Source: Blasia pusilla
Taxonomy: Eukaryota; Marchantiophyta; Marchantiopsida; Blasiales
Assembly (NCBI GenBank): GCA_050084515.1
Contig: CM114274.1
Location: 23,560,001-23,624,000, forward strand
DNA length: 64,000 nucleotides
Direction: 5' to 3'
This document shows, piece by piece, positions 56,200 to 64,000 of this stretch; the first letter of the stretch is position 1; each line of letters begins with the position of its first letter. The translations under genes were made by a program, and so were the position numbers. The notes under the pieces are model-generated. The model saw only the letters and a list, made by a program, of their open reading frames with translations. It did not search any database and was not told the origin of the DNA.

Positions 56200-57477
56200 C
56201 TATAGGTATAACGATATGGAGAGGGATCTGATTCATAGCAGGAGCAAGGACTGTTGGACCTGAACTAGTAGAGATGTTGCATGGAGAGTATGCATCTGGC
56301 ACTATCATACCCGCCAAGAAGGATGTGCATGGGCAAATAGGCGGATGTGTGGAAATTACCAACCTATCAATCTGTAGATATCATCAATCCTTCGTCTAAT
56401 AGATATGCCATGCTCATCCTTGAAGAGATCTTTGATGCTATTGGGCATGCAAAGATCTTCACTTCATTGGATCTTTGAGGTGGATACCATCAACTGCCTA
56501 TCAGATTGAAGGACAAGCAGAAGATGACATTTTGGGGCATTAATCCTCACGGAAAGGATTGTTCGTACTAATGACATTTCTTACCATTTGGGCTAAAGAA
56601 CACTAAGGCTGAGTTTCAGAGGGTCATGGATAGGATCTTAGCAGGTCTAGATTTTGGTAGGTGTTATATTGATGACATCGTAGCCTTTAACGCCACAGTT
56701 GAGGAGCATGAGCGATATCTGGAGGAGGTGTTTCGATGATTGCAGTTACATGAACTGAAGCTTTATGGAGGCAAGTGCAAGTTCTTTTATGATCAGATTG
56801 AGTACCTGGGTCATACCATATACCCAAGTGCCCTTGGTTTGCAGCAAACTAAGGTAGAGTCTATTTCACGCATTCCACACCCTATAGATGTGAGTTGAGT
56901 TCGTGAATTCATGGGATTGGCAAACTTCTATTGACGGTACGTCAAGGGTTTCATTTTGATTGCGAAGCCACTGACCTTGCTGACCAAGGTGGATTATGAG
57001 TGGCACTAGGGGGATGAGCAAGAGAGAGCATTTTAGTTGTTCAAGGATAAATTGGCGTCCGCGCCTATATTGACAAAATCGATTAGGAGACGTCCTTTCT
57101 AGTTTCATAACATAGATTGGAGCATGTTGGGGCTTGGAGCCATGCTCACCCAACATGATGAGGAGGGTACATAGTTTGTAGTGGCTTACACTAGTCACTT
57201 GAACAACGCTGTAGAGTCGAAGTGTAGCTTGTATAAGGGTGAGTGCTTGGCTGCACTGTGGGCTGTTGCGCATTTCAGGTGTCCTTTATTCGGCAACCCC
57301 TTTACCATTATTACTGATCATCATCCACTAAAGTGGTTGATGGAGTCCGACAAGCTTATAGGGAAGCTTGCGAGGTGGGGTCTGTTGTTGCAAGAGTATA
57401 ATTTTGAGGTGGTGCATAGACTTGGGACGCTCAACCAAGATGCAGATGGTTTGAGCTGTAATCCATACTCGAGTTAG
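56200..57477 (+). pseudogene. Reverse transcriptase-RNase H of retroelement copy 2
   Basis: RT blocks appear in changing frames: MCGNYQPIN, IRLKDKQKMTFWGIN, FLPFGLKNTKAEFQRVMDRI, then the active-site segment GRCYIDDIVAF, with YIDD at 56665-56676, and KLYGGKCKFFYDQIEYLGHT. The connection part (GLANFY) is near 56925. RNase H occupies about 57080-57477: VVAYTSHLNN, YKGECLAALWAVAHFRCPLF, TDHHPLKWLM and NQDADGLSCNP. The active-site segment missing from copy 1 is present here. Confidence 0.85.
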
Positions 57478-57487
57478 CAAGATGTGA

Positions 57488-58470
57488 TTGGAGCTGGTTG
57501 GCATCGAGAGAGTGATGAGGAGTTGGTACCAAGATGGCACGCGTCAGCAAGCCTATCTGGGCTTGTTGGCTATGGAGAGCCAAATTTTGGAGACTTTCAT
57601 GGCGAGGTCTGACAGAGAGTCCTTAGATCTAGAGGCCGGTGAGGAGACAACATGTGGTCAAGATATTCATGATGATGATGTAGTCTTGGAGTACCTACGT
57701 ACTGGCAGCGTTGCGAGCACCGTGGGTGCTAGAGAGCGGGATCAGATCCTATAGAGAGTCAGATGGTTCCAGTGGGAGGGGACATATGTGTTACGAGTTT
57801 GGAAGGAGGGTAGAGTACTTGTATTGCCTCACCAAACATGCTTTGTGATCATCCTGAGGTGGATGGACTAGTAGAGAGGGCTGTGGAGATGGTGAAGAGA
57901 GGATTACGCAAGTATGGCTTGCATAGAGTTCACCTAGGAGACTGGGATCTCAGTTTCCGTGGTTGGCGATGGGTTACAGATTCAGCAGGTAGGCATCCTT
58001 AGCGTCTTTCTCACCGGACTTGCTGCTTGATGGCCAAGAGCCAAATTTACTTGCAGAAATTCGTCGAGATGTTGGTGAGGTGTTGAACCTTGATGACCCT
58101 GATGTCTAGATGTGAGCATGTTCTCAGAGGAATGAGTTGCTTAGGAGAATGATGCCCATGATGTTTGAGAACTTGGGGATTGTGTAGCATCGAGATACAT
58201 TGAGATATGCGACTATTCGGGGAGGTAGTTATTGACCGACTATTTGGAGGTTTCATCAGAGAGACTATGTCTACTTGCAGGAGACGACACCCATGACATT
58301 GGATGTGATTGTAGGGCGTATCATCTTGAGAGTGCGTGAGATTTTGCCATGTGGTGTTCTCTTATTAGAGGGACGTGATGGCATGGTGTCGAAGGACCAT
58401 GTGCGTAATTATGCACCATGTCACCTTCCTAATATTGAACGTGCAGTTGATCCGAGCGTAGTAGTAGTTC
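57488..58470 (+). pseudogene. Integrase of retroelement copy 2, core deleted
   Basis: The spacer after RNase H (SVASTVGARERDQIL) matches copy 1. At about 57838 the sequence jumps from VLPHQT directly to HPEVDGLVERAVEMVKRGLR, the part carrying the catalytic Glu. Comparison with copy 1 shows that about 480 bp are deleted, including the HHCC zinc domain and both Asp residues. The C-terminal part (TIRGG, DHVRNYAPCHLPN) is retained. This is not a functional integrase. Confidence 0.8.
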
Positions 58471-58479
58471 GTGCAGGCT

Positions 58480-58610
58480 TGCGATGTATGTTGTGTGGTT
58501 CCGCCCGTAGTGCAACCACTATGCTAGTCTGTGATGGGTGTTTGAAAGGTTGCCACCTCTTAGTAGGGTTCCTCGGGGACGATGGATGTGCCCTTGATGT
58601 ACATAGAGTA
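58480..58610 (+). other. PHD zinc finger, retroelement copy 2
   Basis: LRCMLCGSARSATTMLVCDG followed by CLKGCH keeps the first five zinc ligands and the His. After a small deletion/frameshift, PPLSRVPRGRWMCP-stop-C completes the C4HC3 pattern. It matches copy 1 (8587-8725), showing that the PHD finger is a standing part of the element. Confidence 0.75.
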
Positions 58611-58788
58611 GGTAGTTCTAGATTCCAACTTGTGTCACTGACATGGATGATAAGAAGGCGACTAACAATGGGGCCAGATGAGCACCTGGTCTTTTTGCTC
58701 TTAGCGTCTGAAAGATGTATGTCATGGTAGATTGGGATAGATGGCTATCTAGAGTTAGAGGGATTTGACCACCAACTAGGGGGGCGAT

Positions 58789-58914
58789 TGGAGATATTTT
58801 GCTACTTCTCATCTCATTGTGTGGATTCCATGAGTTATCATAGGATCACGTACATTTGTGTGTATGTTCGGTGACAACAATATATGTTGTGTAGCAATGT
58901 GTATGCGCACGACA
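58789..58914 (+). repeat. LTR-like segment A, first copy
   Basis: It starts TGGAGATATTTT right after the polypurine tract actaggggggcga (58775-58787) and ends gtatgcgcacgaca. It is related to 59587-59712 and to the LTR of copy 1 (8808-8943). Confidence 0.65.
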
Positions 58915-58925
58915 ACAATCATGTG

Positions 58926-59585
<660 letters not shown>

Positions 59586-59586
59586 T

Positions 59587-59712
59587 TGGAGAAATTTTGG
59601 TCCTTCTCGTCCCCTTGTGTGGATTCCATGAGTTAGCATGGGATTGCGTATGTTTGTGTGTATGTTTGGTGGCAAAGATATATGTTGTGTAGCGATGTGT
59701 ATACGCACGACA
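59587..59712 (+). repeat. LTR-like segment A, second copy
   Basis: TGGAGAAATTTTGG ... gtgtatacgcacgaca. It aligns with 58789-58914 (tgtgtggattccatgagtta, tatatgttgtgtagc). It marks the right end of copy 2. Confidence 0.65.
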
Positions 59713-61889
59713 AGGTGTATAAGCAACATTTTATAGTGTGACCTCTACATTCGAAATCCGCCTCCCTTCTCCATATTTCTGGTTGGCCTCATAGGCATAA
59801 GAGAGATAAAAAACCATGGTTGATGCAACAGAGCTATGTAAAAAGGCCTTGCTGATCTTGCCTCTCTGAATTTTCTCTAGAATCAAAATTTTTCGATTCA
59901 ACCTTGCTGTGTGAATCTCCATTATGCACCACCATATCTAGATTTCACAATGGGCTATCTTGCTACAGAACTCCTTGTGAGTGATTAAGAATGGCGCCAT
60001 GGACCAATTCGGGCTTCTAGATGACTTGTAGGGTGGGGGAAATATTTGTACAGGATTTTAAGATAGATACTCATTTCAAAATCGACTGAAATTGCAAAAT
60101 TCCTTTGAAAACCTTTCGCCAATCGGGCAAGCGGGAATCTTTTCATAGCCCCGCATGTTTTTTTCCTTCTTGGAGAAAACTTCCAGCCCTAGGCAAAGCG
60201 GGAGTGGTCGTTTAGGCATTCCAGGTCTAACAATGACACATAGGCAAATCTATTTGGGATGATCTATGACACCCCCTATTGTCTACAAGTGTGACAATTC
60301 GGTCTTTCCAATTGCTTTTGTTATTCCTATTGCTTCCGAAACTCGGCACTCAAAGGCTCAGATCGGATACTCTACCCAATTTGGCTTGAGCTCTAGCTCT
60401 ATGCCTCCACCTGAAATATAGCACCGCGGTTTTGTGCGAAGGCGTTGAAGTGCTTATGATATAAATGTGTCGATGTAGCTCCGATGTGCTTATGCTACAA
60501 TAATACTAAACTCTGCTACTTTTATTATACTTAAGTCACTTTTGCAGCGTCATAAGTTTTTTTGTGGCTTTTTGGACTTCCAAAGTTCTAATCTTGGTGC
60601 CCTTTCATTTCTTGAGCTACCATCTCTTGCTGTTCTGCTCGTGCTGTGAGCACTAATGTTGTTTGTAGCTCCTTTATGCTTTTGCTCTATTGCTGCATTT
60701 GGAAATCTACTCTGTTGCAAAATTGCTTCTTTTCATTGTCGCTTCTGACTATTTCCTTTCTCCGTTGCTTCTGTACTGATGGTTATTCGACTCAATTCTG
60801 ATGGATGTTCGACTATGGAGGGTTTCCTTCTACTACAACTACTTTTTGCATATCCGCCAGATTGCTTTTATTTCTAGTGTTAAAGATGTACTAGCTGGTG
60901 TCCATGCTATGTATGCTTGATCTCTAAATTTTAAAAAGCCTCTGGTTCTCTTTTCGGTTCTCTTAATTGAATTCAGTCTCTTAAAGGGATATGTGTCAAC
61001 GCTTAGAGGGTAGGTGTTAACACCTGAGGAGGGTTTCCTCTAATCCCATCCTCTTTTAATTATATAGATTGTAGGCTGGTTGTTCAATCCACAATCCCAC
61101 TCATCGCCCTAAGTGTGGTCATGACTACCCTAGTGGTCGTATTTCATACATAGAATTTTTTGTGAAGTTACTATGTGGCTCCTACAAGCTGCGCTCAACT
61201 CCAAAGTACTCGCTTTGTAGCTTTGCTTTCCACATGTTGTGTTCAGGCTTAGCTTGCCTTAGCTAATCTGGTGATTCCCGTCCCATCCTACATGTTGCAA
61301 CATTGAAGTCAGCAATCGTGGCTAGCCGTCTGGCTTTTCGCTCTGTGTATGCCTTTTGGTTTTTCAATTTTGGTTAAGTTCCCTTTTGCTCCGTAGTGGC
61401 TGGTTGCAGTTCATTTTCACTCCTGAAATTTGCTATGGTTGTTGTAGGTTACGCTTATTGATCTCGTTGTTGATTTTCAAGATTTAGGTTTTGAAAGATT
61501 TATTGAATTAGTCGAAGTTAAGGCCTAAATTTGATTCTTATTTGGGTCTTGTACATCGAAATTACATATGGCTAAGAGATAAAAGATGTCATGACCATAC
61601 GGATTATGTCGTAGAGTATAGTGTGCTAGTAGAGGCCATACCTTATGTAGGGCCGTAGTGTCTAGGTAGAGATGCGGTTTCATACATAGGGTTGGGGGTT
61701 ACTTAGTTGAGGGTGACTTTTCCAATAGGGCCCGTTGTTAGGTTGGAGGGTATAGTGTGGAGTGCACTCAAAGAACAGTTAGTTCTTTGAGTTGAGCCTG
61801 TTGCATTGGGAGTTAGCCTTGGTAGTGAGTAGAGCTCTTGGCTATGGTGGTTCCCGCAAGCTTTGACCTGGATTCTCCCATCGTGGAGT
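59713..61889. other. Spacer, nothing recognised
   Basis: Mixed-composition sequence with short frames only. No domain or repeat end was identified, though the part near 61560-61890 may belong to the LTR-like sequence that follows. Confidence 0.4.
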
Positions 61890-62059
61890 GGGTTTGGCTC
61901 GATTGTATGTGATTCTATACGTGTTTTATGACAATAGGTCTTTCACGGATTTCAGTTGGGGTACACTTGTGTTTGTGTATGCTCTCGTCTATGTTATGTA
62001 TATATGGGAGTATGGTATGTGGCGATGTATGTTGTATGACGATGTGGATTCGCACAACA
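61890..62059 (+). repeat. LTR-like remnant of the methyltransferase retroelement family
   Basis: The tail gcgatgtatgttgtatgacgatgtggattcgcacaaca (ending 62059) resembles the tails at 8906-8943, 58878-58914 and 59676-59712. Upstream similarity (tgatt, cgtgtt, tgtgtatg) is weaker. There is no pol sequence beside it, so it is probably a solo or truncated LTR. Confidence 0.45.
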
Positions 62060-62089
62060 AATACGATGAGTGTGTTCTTACATAAGGAA

Positions 62090-63299
62090 CCCAAAAGTGA
62101 TTAGCCAAATATAATAGCAATTTTTTGGCTTATATGATGATAGAGAAAAATAATTCTAAGTCAAGAAGTAGTGCGGCCTTACCTTAAAATTTTGTGTAGT
62201 ATGGAAGAATGTATGTTCTCAATGTATGATTGGATTGATTTTGATTCAGTCCTTTTGGAGCATTTTTTTAGATCTTTTAGGAAGTGGAAGGGGAAAAGCC
62301 CTTTTGCTAAAGATGGAGTAATTAATTACAATATCTCACCTTCCACCAATGACGCCAAGTCCAATGATCATATCAAGCTTTCATAGGTTGTGAATGGAGA
62401 GAAGAGGTCGATGGCCAAGCTCATTTCTACAACGATTTGCACCTATGAAGAAGGCCATTTCCACAATGAGTAAACCTATGAAGAAGTCCTTTTAACATCA
62501 ATAATCTTTGAGTTCGCATATTTCCTTGCAAAGGAGGCTTTGCTATTTATGAATTTTCCCATTATGTGTAGGTTGCTGCTTTCTATAAATGCAATTTTTA
62601 CAGTAGGCCTTTACCTATGTGAAAAGAGATGTTTTGAATTATTTTATTTCGTTTTCCGCTTGCTTTGGAATTATGTTTGACAAGTTCAAGAACACATCTA
62701 TTCTACAACATTTAGTTGTGTTTGCCACTTTCATTGAATGTTTTTTTTTGGATTACTTCATTGTAAATCCAAATATTTGAATAATATTATTAAAACTTTG
62801 TTGCAACTTATAAAAAATGAAGGGCTGGAATTTTCCAAAATGTTACCATTTGGCTTAGATGGTGTCTCAACAATGATAGGTAGCTAGGATAGGGTAGACT
62901 ATATGGTGGGCAATTTTGAACATTGCTGGAAAAATCCAAAAAGTATTGAGCAAGTATGAGTATTTTCATCCATCCAAAAAACTTACTTCCTCCACTTATT
63001 CAAAAATGACTTCTAGAATGAGAGGTGAAACTTGAAGGCTTAATATTAGCGTGGAAGAGGGTTTCTTCCTCCACAAACCCCATGGTTGAAAAATCATGTT
63101 AAACTTAAAATGAACGATGAAACTTAAACGTTGCAAAATCATATTATAATATTCAAATCAACCCACTTCTTGAATGCCACGCTTCCAAGGGGCAAGCTCA
63201 TGAGGTTGTAAAACTGTGCGCGAGTATTGTTGTTTGAAAATCACATAGTTTTACAAACCCACACCTTTAGAAATCACATGTTTCAAAAGATATCACATC
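62090..63299. other. AT-rich spacer, nothing recognised
   Basis: Only short frames (71 aa at 62171-62386, no motif). No repeat ends recognised. Confidence 0.45.
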
Positions 63300-63960
63300 A
63301 ACAACAAAGTTGAAATATTTTGGCCCATTCAATTGAAGGAATCCGAAAGAGGAGCACAATTGCTGTGAGATGAAACGGGGCCGAAAGAATCAAACGAGAT
63401 TGAGTTAAGAAACCATTTGGACATGATGCGGCTTCCCATTTCAAGATTCCCACTTCCAAGCACTCCAAGGCCACGAAGTGTGAAAGACATCGTCCATAGA
63501 TGGCGAGAAGAAAAAATATACACTTTAATAGAAACTGGGATGGAAAACCCATAGGGATACAAAAGAGGGGGGGGCATAGAGAGCCAAAAAAACCGGCAGG
63601 CCGAAATCAGCCCCGAAGAGACCAAAGGAGGCCTCCCCCCTAGCGACCAAAATCACCAACAGCATAGACAAAATCAGCAACTCCAATAGAATCATGGCCA
63701 ACATCCGGGGAGAACCGGCGTTACGTGTTGAGCTGGCCGGTAGAATTTGAGAATTGCCGAATCAGGTCGTCAGTTACCGGCCAAAAACCGAGGGCTCAGG
63801 AAGGGTGTCCTTCGTATTCGTATCTGTTTAGCCGGCTGAAATGAAGAAAACTTTGAAAATTGCCCTCGGGTTTGTAGAGACCGGAAATGTACCGGTTATC
63901 ACGAAAAAACTCCCCGGACCCTGATCATGGCTACTACTAAGTGGGCCTCTAGCAATGGCG
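63300..63960 (-). repeat. Dispersed repeat, inverted homologue of 12300-12720
   Basis: On the minus strand it shares with 12426-12601 the blocks aggcccacttagtagtag, ttgctgattttgtctatgctgttggtga, a G-run before ggcctcc, and tatgggttttccatcc. The minus-strand ORF downstream (63625-63298) contains PPLLYPYGFSIPV-like sequence, similar in layout to the PPLFTSDGFSITRF frame at 12560-12610. The family is not identified. Confidence 0.5.
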
Positions 63961-64000
63961 TCTGCATATGGCGAGAAGAGAGAGGAAGACAACAACTGCA
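63927..64000 (+). CDS. Possible gene start running off the right edge
   Basis: An ATG at 63927 opens MATTKWASSNGVCIWREER and stays open to the window end. The first eight codons match MTTTKWAS, read from 12447 on the minus strand in the other copy of this repeat, so the start may be a real, shared coding start. The GC-rich upstream segment (63640-63920, rich in ccgg) could be its 5' region. With only 24 codons visible no function can be assigned, and the match may simply reflect repeat homology. Confidence 0.25.
   Translation, partial: MATTKWASSNGVCIWREERGRQQL

Overview
This window looks like nuclear DNA of a land plant with a large, repeat-rich genome. The only gene that looks intact is an intronless F-box/LRR gene of plant type at 32608-34068. 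Nearly everything else is decayed transposable elements in AT-rich spacer, interrupted by a few GC-richer islands. The species cannot be read from the sequence. A DNMT3-like methyltransferase carried by a retroelement, together with very low gene density, fits a non-flowering plant (bryophyte, lycophyte, fern or gymnosperm) better than an angiosperm, but this is inference.

The main discovery is two degenerate copies of one unusual Ty3/gypsy LTR retrotransposon, copy 1 at about 4487-8943 and copy 2 at about 49898-59712. Where both are preserved they share the order gag (two zinc knuckles), aspartic protease, C5-cytosine DNA methyltransferase domain, reverse transcriptase, RNase H, integrase, PHD finger, polypurine tract, LTR. 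The methyltransferase sits between protease and RT. It shows motifs I, IV, VI, a DNMT3-like HRxRxxWTN block and an ERExAMGF block in canonical, non-permuted order. The PHD finger follows the integrase at the extreme C terminus. A DNA-methylation writer and a possible chromatin reader are therefore carried by one retroelement. Both copies are dead, with frameshifts, stops and different internal deletions, so activity can only be judged from other genomic copies. A third LTR-like tail lies at about 61890-62059.

Layout: 1-1400 PIF1-type helicase remnant (Helitron-like); 1449-3886 unidentified ORFs probably belonging to the same mobile unit; 4487-8943 retroelement copy 1; 9660-13390 two GC-rich islands with short Helitron-like repeats between; 15870-17880 Copia remnant; 17970-29350 four or five copies of a Mutator-like MITE with 9-10 bp target duplications, a palindrome-rich repeat, a minus-strand multi-exon transposon-associated pseudogene (20-23.2 kb) and a second PIF1 fragment (29.4 kb); 30.4-35.2 kb the host-gene island with the F-box gene; 36.1-42.9 kb tandem Helitron-like repeats, gypsy gag fragments on both strands, a fifth MITE and LTR-like repeats; 45.3-46.1 kb PIF/Harbinger transposase pseudogene; 49.9-59.7 kb retroelement copy 2 with a long (GA)n microsatellite; 63.3-64.0 kb a repeat also found inverted at 12.3-12.7 kb, with a possible gene start running off the right edge.

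Apart from the F-box gene there is no evidence of host genes working together; the window is best read as a transposon graveyard. No tRNA, rRNA, CRISPR array or organelle insertion was recognised.
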